From Desulfobacterales bacterium (GTDB taxonomy: Bacteria > Desulfobacterota > Desulfobacteria > Desulfobacterales > Desulfobacteraceae): DNA of 15,380 nt. A program made the position numbers and the translations under genes. Below, in pieces: positions 1-7,290 of the stretch (position 1 is the stretch's first letter; the number at the start of each line of letters is the position of its first letter). The stretch covers positions 1-15,380 of the forward strand of contig JAKSBB010000187.1 of the NCBI GenBank assembly GCA_022361315.1, read 5' to 3'. The notes beneath the pieces were generated by a model. The model saw nothing but the letters and a program-made list of their open reading frames with translations. It did not search any database and was not told where the DNA came from.

Positions 1-305
1 GGTTTTTACACTAATATTACATGTCTCGCCTTTTTTTTTCATCGGATTGGGGGTATAGTGTCGGACATCTTTTCAATTCCATGGTCAGTTTTGGGAGTTT
101 TTTACGGGAGTTTCCCGTCATTTACCGGCCATGACGATTTGAGACCTGCAGTGGTTTATTAATTATGATTATGAAAGCTGGCAGGCATCAGCCAGGCCCC
201 GACAGTGCCGGTGTTGCCCACTCATTCGATTACGGACCGGTCCAGCTTGTTGAAGCCGTGAATTGCAGCGGCACCTGATTTGAACGCTAAATTTCTGGGG
301 GAAGA
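1..305. other. Non-coding leader upstream of the oleB-like gene
   Basis: No convincing gene lies here. The stretch holds a T9 run near 31-39, two copies of GGGAGTTT near 93-100 and 106-113, a small hairpin at 104-118 (ACGGGA, 3-base loop, TCCCGT), a 5-bp hairpin at 178-195, and a perfect 10-base palindrome GGACCGGTCC at 234-243. A possible -10 (TATGAT, 164-169) has only a poor partner (TTGAGA at 139-144, 19-base spacing), so I do not call a promoter. A 37-codon open frame at 165-278 has no ribosome binding site and resembles nothing I know. The region probably contains the promoter of the downstream operon. Confidence 0.5.
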
Positions 306-1217
306 ATGACACACCGAATCATCAATGGAAAAGAAACATGCACCCAGGGGTTTGAGGATATCTATCCTTTCGCCCCGAACTATATGGACATCAACGGCCA
401 GCAACTCCATTACGTTGACGAGGGAGAGGGCCGGCCAGTCGTCATGGTGCATGGCAATCCGACCTGGTCCTTTTATTACAGGAACCTGATTTCCGAATTA
501 TCACACACCCACCGGACCATTGTACCGGATCATATCGGCTGCGGCTTTTCCGACAAACCCGACGCGGACAGCTACGGATACACCCTTGAGAACCGTGTAT
601 CAGATCTGGGAACCCTTATCGACAATTTGAACATCACCGAGAAGATATCCCTTATCGTCCATGACTGGGGGGGGATGATCGGACTGGCCTGGGCCATGGA
701 TAATCTGGACCGTGTGGATAAAATTGTTATCACGAACACTGCGGGATTTTTCCTGCCCTCGGACAAAAAAATCCCCATCATCCTGTGGATGATCAAACAC
801 CTGAAATGGTTTGCCGTTCCCGCAGTCTTGGGGTTAAACATCTTTGCCGGCGGTGCCCTTTTCCTTGGCTCGGAAAACCGAATCCCCTTTGCGGTTAAAA
901 AAGGATTGATTGCCCCCTACAACTCCTGGAAAAACCGCATTGCCACACTGAGATTCGTTCAGGACATCCCCCTCACCCCTGAAGACGAAAGCTATGCCAT
1001 CGTGGACAAGGTAGACCGGGAACTCTACCGGCTGGACCCGAAACAACTGATGTTTCTATGGGGCCCCCGGGACTTTGTTTTCGACCGAAGCTTCCTTAAC
1101 GAATTCAGACGCAGATTCCCCGAAACCCCGGCCCATGTGTTTGAAGATGCCGGCCACTATCTTTTTGAAGACAAGCCCAAAGAAACGCTGGAGCTCATTA
1201 AACCGTTTCTGGCCTAA
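306..1217 (+). CDS. oleB: OleB-like alpha/beta hydrolase (beta-lactone decarboxylase / haloalkane dehalogenase family)
   Basis: This 303-residue protein belongs to the alpha/beta hydrolase fold, haloalkane dehalogenase-like group. The oxyanion-loop motif HGNPTW is followed by SFYYR, a combination typical of OleB. The nucleophile-elbow position reads HDWGG, giving Asp120 as nucleophile. Asp256 (in WGPRD) and His284 (in AGHYLFED) are the likely acid and base. In characterised olefin pathways OleB decarboxylates the cis-beta-lactone made by OleC to a long-chain cis-olefin. The ATG at 306 has a purine-rich site (GGGGGAAG) just upstream. No signal peptide is seen, so it should be cytoplasmic. An OleC-like gene two places downstream supports OleB over a true dehalogenase. 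Substrate cannot be read from sequence; a dehalogenase or epoxide hydrolase is the alternative. Confidence 0.8.
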   Translation: MTHRIINGKETCTQGFEDIYPFAPNYMDINGQQLHYVDEGEGRPVVMVHGNPTWSFYYRNLISELSHTHRTIVPDHIGCGFSDKPDADSYGYTLENRVSDLGTLIDNLNITEKISLIVHDWGGMIGLAWAMDNLDRVDKIVITNTAGFFLPSDKKIPIILWMIKHLKWFAVPAVLGLNIFAGGALFLGSENRIPFAVKKGLIAPYNSWKNRIATLRFVQDIPLTPEDESYAIVDKVDRELYRLDPKQLMFLWGPRDFVFDRSFLNEFRRRFPETPAHVFEDAGHYLFEDKPKETLELIKPFLA

Positions 1218-1260
1218 GGTCCGTCTTTACTTTTTTCCGTGGTGCGGTTAAGAAGAACCT

Positions 1261-1992
1261 ATGCTGGGATTCCTAAAAAAAATAAAAAAGGGCAAGGATG
1301 ACGATACCGGCCAGGCAGGAGGCGCCAAGGCCGGAACGTCAAAAAAAGGGGCCAAAATTCCCCCGGCCTCAACCGATATTGACCCATTCGCCGAAACCGC
1401 ACCAAAGAAAAAAAAGCGGTTCAGTATAAAAAAACTGATCTTTATACTGCTGATTCTCGGTGCGCTGGGGGGCGCAGGTTTCTTTGTCTACACCCTCTGG
1501 TTCAAAGCGCCTGAACCGGAGGTCAGACAATACCGGCAGGTGGCACTGGAACATGTGAACCTGCCCCCGGAGATGCTGAAATTCTCCTTTGACCAGTTCC
1601 CGGCCCTTTACGACGCCCTTCTTGCCTTCAATAAAGAGGTTCAACGCTTTGACCGGGAGATTGCCAGGATTGAGGCCATCGGCGCCAAGTATCCGGAGCA
1701 GAAAAAAATCGCCGACAACCAAAAAAAGGTGTGGGATAAAGGAAAAAACACCTTACTCAAAGAATTCGCAAAGCTTGAGAAACCCGTCAAAGAAACCTAT
1801 GTCCTCTATCAGGTCAACCCGGCCCAGGGCCGGGAACAGATAAATGCCCGAACCAAAGATCTGACCTCCGCCGCCCAGGCTGCGGTGCAGGCTGCCCAGG
1901 AACAGACAAAGGAACTGGGCGAACTGCCCGATGCAACCCCCGAAGGGTTGATCCAGGAAACCATAGACAAAATAAAAAAATTATTCCTATGA
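1261..1992 (+). CDS. Unrecognised single-pass membrane protein with periplasmic helical domain
   Basis: I do not recognise a family. The 243 residues begin with a short basic amphipathic stretch (MLGFLKKIKK). A Lys/Gly/Pro-rich, disordered-looking cytoplasmic segment follows to about residue 55. One hydrophobic segment lies at about 59-81, with a small-residue run GALGGAG, and is preceded by KKKKR. The positive-inside rule places the remaining ~160 residues in the periplasm. That part is charged and helix-prone with coiled-coil character (about 110-215), and no cysteine or catalytic motif stands out. The ATG at 1261 lies 43 bases after oleB with AAGAAG upstream. The stop overlaps the oleC start (ATGA), so expression is probably coupled to OleC. 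The position suggests a role in anchoring the Ole enzymes or handling their lipid product at the inner membrane; this is inference only. Confidence 0.75.
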   Translation: MLGFLKKIKKGKDDDTGQAGGAKAGTSKKGAKIPPASTDIDPFAETAPKKKKRFSIKKLIFILLILGALGGAGFFVYTLWFKAPEPEVRQYRQVALEHVNLPPEMLKFSFDQFPALYDALLAFNKEVQRFDREIARIEAIGAKYPEQKKIADNQKKVWDKGKNTLLKEFAKLEKPVKETYVLYQVNPAQGREQINARTKDLTSAAQAAVQAAQEQTKELGELPDATPEGLIQETIDKIKKLFL

Positions 1993-3641
1993 CACATTAC
2001 ACAAATATCTCACATAGTCTGAAAGCCAGCGTTGAAGCGTATCCGAACAAAAGAGCCGTCGTTGCCCCGGCAGGACGGGACAAGGCCGGCAGGGTCATGT
2101 ACACCCAACTGACTTTCAAGCAGCTGGACCAATTGTCTGACCGGCTGGCCTACGGACTGGAGGGCATCGGCATCAGCCGCGGGATGCGGACGATTCTCAT
2201 GGTGACACCTGGAATTGATTTTTTCATCACCATCTTTGCCATGTTCAAAGTGGGCACCGTACCGGTGGTGGTCGATCCCGGTATGGGCATCGACCGGATG
2301 CTACAATGCCTGGAACAGAGCCAGCCCAAGGCCTTTATCGGCATAGAGAAGGCCCACGTGCTGAGAACCCTGCGGCCCGGTTTTTTCAAAAGTGTCAAAC
2401 ACTGGGTCACCGTGGGGAAAAAATGGTTCTGGGGAGGATACACCCTGGATCAGCTTCTGGCCATCGATCGGGATGATCCTTATCCCAAGGCCCAGACCAC
2501 GAAAGATGAAACCGCTGCAGTGGTTTTCACCACCGGCTCCACCGGACCTGCCAAAGGTGTGGTTTACACCCATGGCAACTTCGAGGCCCAAATCCGCCAG
2601 ATCCAGGCCCATTTTAACATTGCGCCTGATGAAGTGGACCTGCCCACCTTCCCCCTGTTCGCCCTGTTTGATCCGGCACTGGGGATGACCGCCATCATTC
2701 CGGATATGGATCCCACCAAACCGGCCCTCGTGGACCCCACCAAAATCATCGAGGCGATTGAAAATCACGGTGTCACCAATATGTTCGGCTCTCCTGCCCT
2801 GCTCAACCGGGTGGGCGGGTACGGTAAGAAACACGGGGTAAAGCTGCCGTCACTGCGCCGGGTGGTGTCGGCAGGAGCCCCTGTGAGCCCCGCCAACATC
2901 GAACAATTCTCCGGCATGCTGTCCGACGAGGCCCAGGTGCATACCCCCTACGGGGCGACGGAAGCCCTTCCCGTGATTTCCATCGGCTCCCATGAAATCC
3001 TGTCGGAAACCCGCAAGCTGTCGGAACAGGGTTTCGGTATGTGTGTGGGACGTCCCATTCTCAACACCCAGGTGAGAATCCTTAAAATTACGGATGATCC
3101 CATCACGCAGATGCGGGACGATCTCCTGGTGGAGGATAAGCAGGTGGGAGAAATCACAGTAAAAGACGACATGGTCACCGAACACTATTTTAACAACCGT
3201 GAGGAGGATCTGCTGGCTAAGATCCAGGATCCCGACGGCTCTTTCTGGCACCGCATGGGTGATCTGGGGTGGAGGGATTCCAAGGGACGAATCTGGTTCT
3301 GCGGCCGCAAAGGGCACCGGGTGGAAACCGAAAAAGAGACCATGTTCAGCGTACCGGTTGAGTCCATATTCAACAATCACAGACAAGTTTTCAGATCCGC
3401 CCTGGCCGGTGTCGGCCCAAAGCAGAACCAGCTACCGGTGATGTTCATCGAGCCCTATGAAAAGGTGGCGGATGAAAAAGCCTTTATCCGGGAACTCCTG
3501 GAAATGGCCAAATCCAATCCCCTTACAAATAGCATTGAGCATATCTTTATCGAAAAAGCGTTTCCCGTGGACATCCGCCACAACTCCAAGATTTTCAGGG
3601 AAAAGCTGGCCGTTAAGGCCAAATCACTGCTCAAACTTTAA
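1989..3641 (+). CDS. oleC: OleC-like AMP-dependent ligase (olefin beta-lactone synthetase)
   Basis: A 550-residue member of the ANL adenylating superfamily. The P-loop motif TTGSTGPAKG spans about 181-190 with Lys189. The YGATE motif starts at Tyr321, GDLGWRD carries Asp425, and the hinge region reads GRKGHRVETEKE. The C-terminal catalytic lysine is probably Lys534 in RHNSKIFRE. The VETEKE hinge and DIRHNSKIFRE ending resemble OleC proteins more than classic acyl-CoA ligases. OleC adenylates a beta-hydroxy acid and closes it to a beta-lactone, the substrate of OleB. The start codon overlaps the stop of the membrane-protein gene by 4 bases. The protein ends 15 bases before the convergent DHH gene. 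A fatty acyl-CoA/ACP ligase is the main alternative; the OleB-like neighbour makes OleC more likely. Confidence 0.8.
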   Translation: MTHYTNISHSLKASVEAYPNKRAVVAPAGRDKAGRVMYTQLTFKQLDQLSDRLAYGLEGIGISRGMRTILMVTPGIDFFITIFAMFKVGTVPVVVDPGMGIDRMLQCLEQSQPKAFIGIEKAHVLRTLRPGFFKSVKHWVTVGKKWFWGGYTLDQLLAIDRDDPYPKAQTTKDETAAVVFTTGSTGPAKGVVYTHGNFEAQIRQIQAHFNIAPDEVDLPTFPLFALFDPALGMTAIIPDMDPTKPALVDPTKIIEAIENHGVTNMFGSPALLNRVGGYGKKHGVKLPSLRRVVSAGAPVSPANIEQFSGMLSDEAQVHTPYGATEALPVISIGSHEILSETRKLSEQGFGMCVGRPILNTQVRILKITDDPITQMRDDLLVEDKQVGEITVKDDMVTEHYFNNREEDLLAKIQDPDGSFWHRMGDLGWRDSKGRIWFCGRKGHRVETEKETMFSVPVESIFNNHRQVFRSALAGVGPKQNQLPVMFIEPYEKVADEKAFIRELLEMAKSNPLTNSIEHIFIEKAFPVDIRHNSKIFREKLAVKAKSLLKL

Positions 3642-3656
3642 GGCCCCCTTAAGGAA

Positions 3657-4958
3657 TCAGTCGGGCAGCAGATCATAAAAATACATCATGGCATCGGACC
3701 GGGTGATGATACCGATGATTTTTCCCTCTTTGATCACCGGTACCCGACCGATATCATGGCGGATCATTAGGCGGGCCGCCTCAATGGCGCTCCGGTCATG
3801 GGCAATGGACACCAGATTGCGGCTCATGATGGATTTTACCGGGGACTGCATCTGCTTTTCCTTTTTTACCCGCTTGAAGTCCCGCCGGGAAATCACCCCC
3901 ACCATATTTTCATCGTCATCCACCACCGGCATACCGGTGCAACCCATGTCCCGCAAGAGTAAAGCCACTTCCTCAATGGTGGTATTGTGGTTCACCGTGA
4001 CGACAGGGTATGACATGATATCCGACAGCATGACAGAAGAGTATTGATTGCCCTGCATCAACTCCAGGATCATCTCTCTTACCGTTTCCGGCTTCACGCC
4101 CTTGAGTAGTGCGGACCCGGCACCGGGATGCCCGCCGCCCCCCAGACTGCGCATCATGAAACCGATATTTACCTCATCCACCGCACTCCGGCCGATCACC
4201 ATGGTTTTATTCCGCTCCGTGTCCCTGAAAATCCCAAAGGCCACATCAACGTTGACGATTTCCCGGTACATCTGGAGCACCATGGCCAGATTCTGAACCC
4301 GTCCCTGGATCTCAAGCTCCGAGATACTCATGGTGAATCCGTTAAAATCGCTCCGTTCCGCCGCCTGGATCATGTCAAAGAGAATGTCTTTTTGCTTTTT
4401 ACCGTAAGCCGGTTTTAGAAAGGTGGACAAAATATTGAGATCCGCCTTACGATCCAATAGGAATCCCGCAGCATAGGCATCTTCGGCCAGGGTAGAGGGA
4501 AAGGACAGGCTGCCCGTATCCTCATAAAGTCCGGTGAGAAACAGGGTGGCCTGAATGGGTGTGATCAGCTTTCGCTGCTTCTCGATTTCCTGTACCAGCA
4601 GGGTGACGGCAGCCCCGGTTTCCTTCACATGGCGTTCATTTGCATCCATATCACCTTTGGTATGATGATCCCACACGATGATGTTCAGATCTTCTTTTTT
4701 GGACAAAGGCGCCAGCCGCTGGTCCAGACGATTCCATGAAGCGGTATCCACCACGATCAGGGTGGTCACCTCATCCAGGTCAATCTCACCTGGAGTATGG
4801 AAGTCAAACAGATCTTTGTGAATCGATAAAAAGGCTTTAAGGTTGCCGTTTACAGAAGTGGGCAATACGGGTTTGGCATCTGGATAGACCAGAGAGGCTG
4901 CCGCCAGGCTGGCCAGACCGTCAAAATCGGTCCCTTTATGTGTCGTGATGATTTTCAT
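3657..4958 (-). CDS. DHH-DHHA1 phosphoesterase with two CBS domains
   Basis: This 433-residue protein has an N-terminal DHH domain with TDFDG (Asp11, Asp13), a VVDTA motif around Asp71 and the DHH triad at 97-99. A DHHA1 domain follows with GGGGHPGAGSA at about 273-283. Two CBS domains lie at about 313-362 and 375-430. DHH/DHHA1 proteins use Mn2+ or Mg2+ to hydrolyse phosphodiester bonds in nanoRNA or cyclic dinucleotides, and CBS pairs usually bind adenine nucleotides. The same domain order forms the N-terminal half of the long tRNA nucleotidyltransferase/poly(A) polymerases of many Desulfobacterota. Here the polymerase half is missing and the frame ends cleanly in TGA. The ATG at 4958 has a close GAGGT site. 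It is convergent with oleC and divergent from the signalling operon. The substrate cannot be decided. Confidence 0.85.
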   Translation of the reverse strand: MKIITTHKGTDFDGLASLAAASLVYPDAKPVLPTSVNGNLKAFLSIHKDLFDFHTPGEIDLDEVTTLIVVDTASWNRLDQRLAPLSKKEDLNIIVWDHHTKGDMDANERHVKETGAAVTLLVQEIEKQRKLITPIQATLFLTGLYEDTGSLSFPSTLAEDAYAAGFLLDRKADLNILSTFLKPAYGKKQKDILFDMIQAAERSDFNGFTMSISELEIQGRVQNLAMVLQMYREIVNVDVAFGIFRDTERNKTMVIGRSAVDEVNIGFMMRSLGGGGHPGAGSALLKGVKPETVREMILELMQGNQYSSVMLSDIMSYPVVTVNHNTTIEEVALLLRDMGCTGMPVVDDDENMVGVISRRDFKRVKKEKQMQSPVKSIMSRNLVSIAHDRSAIEAARLMIRHDIGRVPVIKEGKIIGIITRSDAMMYFYDLLPD

Positions 4959-4989
4959 AGTACCTCGGTATGGGTTAGGTTCGACAGGT

Positions 4990-5017
4990 ATTATAACAAT
5001 CAGGGGGAGATTGACAA
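4990..5017 (-). promoter_or_regulatory. Sigma-70-type promoter of the DHH-CBS gene
   Basis: Read on the minus strand, TTGTCA (5012-5017) is followed after 16 bases by a perfect TATAAT (4990-4995). The predicted start lies near 4983, giving a leader of about 25 bases before the ATG at 4958. Confidence 0.7.
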
Positions 5018-5055
5018 GCTCCCTATCTTAATTGACCAGCCACCTGCCAATTTCC

Positions 5056-5084
5056 TTGACCGTCCGGGCGATTCAATTTACACT
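5056..5084 (+). promoter_or_regulatory. Sigma-70-type promoter of the cheD-HDOD operon
   Basis: TTGACC (5056-5061), a 17-base spacer, then TACACT (5079-5084). Transcription would begin near 5091, leaving a leader of about 77 bases before the ATG at 5168. It lies in the divergent gap shared with the DHH-CBS promoter, so the two may interfere or be co-regulated. Confidence 0.55.
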
Positions 5085-5167
5085 CGTAGAATATTATTCT
5101 CTGCACCGGATTTTCATTTTGCCGGGTGAAAAAACTGCCCGGCTTGAAACGAAAAAGAGAAACGCCA

Positions 5168-6463
5168 ATGATCAGAAGCCAATTCATCGTCCCTATGGGG
5201 GAACTCCGCGTCTCTGCGAACCCGCAAACCGATCTGGTTACGGTGGTGGGTTCCTGTGTGGCAGTGGGGTGTTTCGACAAACGAAACAGAATCGGCGGTA
5301 TGGTCCACATTGTTTTACCCGGAAAAAGAAACAGGCTGCGGCGGTCTGAAAAAAAAAGCTATTATGCCGACTCCGGACTTCCGCTATTGCTTCAGGCAGT
5401 ACTGAGCAAGGGCGGCACCACTGCAGATCTTAAAACCGTTGTGGCCGGCGGTGCTTCTGCCGACGCCGCTTTAAAGCAAACGTCCATCGGAAGACAGAAC
5501 ACCGATGCCGTGCTTCAATGGTTGAATGACTCAGGGATTGTGCCGGACATCGTTGACACCGGGGGAAGACTGGGCCGGCGTATCACCCTGTCCGTGGACA
5601 CCGGGCATGCTCAGATTCTGAAAAATCCCAAAGAAGCCATGCCTGTTGCGTTTAGCAATGCAGAGATCCAATCTGAAACCGAACTGCCCGAAAGTCTGTT
5701 CAGGGAAGTAGCCACACTGCCCCCCAGTCCAAAAACCTGTCTTTTGATTCGGGAATGGGCCCACTCCAATGAACAAAAACAATCGGATATCAGTCAGATC
5801 ATTTTAACGGATATGGTATTGACCGCCCAGATTCTCAGACTCTGTAATTCCACCCAGTACGGACTGCCGGGGAAAATTGCCTCTTTTCCTCAGGCCATTG
5901 ATTTACTTGGCATGAAACGGTTCAGGCTCATCTGCATACTGGCCGCAACCAGGGATCAGTCTTCTGCGAATGTTAGCGCAGAAAAGGTGGCGGAAGCAAA
6001 TACCCATGTCCGGGCCACTGCCATCATTGCCGCACTGATTGCCCGAATCACGGCGTTAGCCGATCCGGATGAATTAAAGATAGCAGCACTGCTGCACGGA
6101 CTCCCCAGGCTGATGTCCGAACCCTTATCCGGAAAAGCAGTGGAACGGTTTGCCCAAGGCCTGTCCCGCAGATGGCACCTGCCGCAGTCCCTGTATAACG
6201 CCCTGGCCACCTACGTGACCCGCCCAACGGCTTTGGGAGAGGCATCTGCTCATGCGGCGATCCTTCACCTGGCCTGCGCCATATCCGGATTGCTCTGCGC
6301 CGCCCCTCAGGATTCACGATGTATCCAGTCCATCCATCACAAGGTGCCTGCCCTGCTGAACCTGGAGGGGCAACTTGATCATCTGATGTCTGCGTCTGTG
6401 GCGGCGGTTTCCGCCGAAGGCCTTATTGATGATGACGGCAGCATTGAAGGGCCCGGATTGTGA
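5168..6463 (+). CDS. cheD: CheD glutamine deamidase - HDOD domain fusion
   Basis: A 431-residue two-domain protein. Residues about 1-155 are CheD, which deamidates specific glutamines of chemoreceptors. The catalytic cysteine is Cys30 in GSCV, and the histidine is His47 in GGMVH, 17 residues later as in known CheD proteins. Residues about 174-390 are an HDOD domain (LPPSPKTCLLI start, then ILRLCNS and QAIDLLGMKRF). HDOD is a helical, HD-like domain without the metal-binding residues, used in signalling proteins. The same frame opens earlier at a GTG (5126), but the ATG at 5168 is preferred. It gives the usual CheD N-terminus (MIRSQF) and has weak AGAGA upstream, while the GTG has no ribosome binding site. 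It is first in a four-gene operon and overlaps cheR by 4 bases. CheD is normally single-domain, so the fusion is notable. Confidence 0.88.
   Translation: MIRSQFIVPMGELRVSANPQTDLVTVVGSCVAVGCFDKRNRIGGMVHIVLPGKRNRLRRSEKKSYYADSGLPLLLQAVLSKGGTTADLKTVVAGGASADAALKQTSIGRQNTDAVLQWLNDSGIVPDIVDTGGRLGRRITLSVDTGHAQILKNPKEAMPVAFSNAEIQSETELPESLFREVATLPPSPKTCLLIREWAHSNEQKQSDISQIILTDMVLTAQILRLCNSTQYGLPGKIASFPQAIDLLGMKRFRLICILAATRDQSSANVSAEKVAEANTHVRATAIIAALIARITALADPDELKIAALLHGLPRLMSEPLSGKAVERFAQGLSRRWHLPQSLYNALATYVTRPTALGEASAHAAILHLACAISGLLCAAPQDSRCIQSIHHKVPALLNLEGQLDHLMSASVAAVSAEGLIDDDGSIEGPGL
6446..6450 (+). promoter_or_regulatory. Ribosome binding site supporting the GTG start of cheR
   Basis: GAAGG lies 9 bases before the GTG at 6460 and inside the end of the CheD-HDOD gene. 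It supports a GTG start that overlaps the upstream TGA stop (GTGA). Confidence 0.6.
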
Positions 6464-7290
6464 ATCAATCCTTAGCATCTATATTCACCTATCTGTCACA
6501 GTGTTTCGGCATTGATTTTCCGGAGCGTCGTATTCCTTTTTTTAAAAACAAAATCCAGGAACGTCTCCGGACACTTCGCCTCCATAACCTTGATGAATAT
6601 TTCAGGTATATAAAAGCGTCTCCGGAGGAACCCGGTGTCCTGTTAGACATATTAACCGTTAATTACAGCACCTTTTTTCGAAACCCTCTGGCCTTTGACT
6701 ACCTCTTCCAGAAACTTCTCCCGGCCATGATGACCGAAGAAAGGAGAATGCTGAGGGTCTGGTCCGCAGGGTGTGCCATGGGGGAAGAGCCATACACCGT
6801 TGCCATTATGATCTCGGAAATCCGTAGAAAGCTGAACCTATCCACGGATGTCCGGATATTCGGAACAGACATTAATCCGGCCGTCATTGAAAAGGCCCTT
6901 AAAGGGACTTACCAGGAAGATCAGATAAAATACCTCAGGTACGATCTGGTCCGCAGGTTTTTCCAACCCCATGGCGATGGATACCGGCTTGCCCCTGAAA
7001 TTAAAGAAATGGTAAACTTCTCCCCCTACGACATGATGGACCCCAAAACCTATGTCCCCCCGGAAAGCGTATTCGGAAACTTTGATCTGGTCCTCTGCCG
7101 TAACCTGCTGATCTATTTTTCCAAAGAAAAACAAGAAATGATTATGGACAAATTATACAGATCCCTTTCATCGGGGGGGGTTCTTGTGCTGGGCGAAGCT
7201 GAAACGCCAACCGGCCCCCATGTACATAAACTGAAAAGAAAGATCCCCTGCTGCCAGATCTACGTTAAATCCAAAGGAGCACACAGATGA
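6460..7290 (+). CDS. cheR: CheR-type protein-glutamate O-methyltransferase
   Basis: This 276-residue protein has the two-part CheR build. A helical N-terminal domain covers about 1-75 and includes NYSTFFRNP. The SAM-dependent methyltransferase domain has VWSAGCAMGEEPYT from Val100, FGTDIN with Asp137, and CRNLLIYF with Asn215, followed by SGGVLVLGEAE. CheR transfers methyl groups from SAM to receptor glutamates. Length and motifs are normal for the family and nothing is missing. There is no C-terminal pentapeptide-binding extension or TPR. It starts with GTG overlapping the CheD-HDOD stop and ends overlapping the kinase ATG, so all three are likely translationally coupled. No CheB methylesterase is encoded nearby, so demethylation would need a partner elsewhere. 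Confidence 0.93.
   Translation: MNQSLASIFTYLSQCFGIDFPERRIPFFKNKIQERLRTLRLHNLDEYFRYIKASPEEPGVLLDILTVNYSTFFRNPLAFDYLFQKLLPAMMTEERRMLRVWSAGCAMGEEPYTVAIMISEIRRKLNLSTDVRIFGTDINPAVIEKALKGTYQEDQIKYLRYDLVRRFFQPHGDGYRLAPEIKEMVNFSPYDMMDPKTYVPPESVFGNFDLVLCRNLLIYFSKEKQEMIMDKLYRSLSSGGVLVLGEAETPTGPHVHKLKRKIPCCQIYVKSKGAHR

Noticed and set aside
165..278. 37-codon open frame in the leader
   Set aside because: No Shine-Dalgarno site, no recognisable protein similarity, and short enough to arise by chance.
222..452. Minus-strand open frame overlapping the start of oleB
   Set aside because: It overlaps the conserved N-terminal coding part of oleB and has no family features.
1272..1290. A-rich run near the start of the membrane-protein gene as a programmed frameshift site
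   Set aside because: It simply encodes a Lys-rich stretch, the frame continues normally to the expected transmembrane segment, and no downstream stimulatory structure or alternative-frame product is seen.
3636..3654. Short inverted repeat around the oleC stop as a terminator
   Set aside because: The stem is about 6-8 bp with a 3-base loop, includes the stop codon and has no U tract; too weak to call.
5126..5167. GTG-started N-terminal extension of CheD-HDOD
   Set aside because: The extra 14 residues are basic, lack a ribosome binding site and are not expected in CheD; the ATG at 5168 gives the usual N-terminus.
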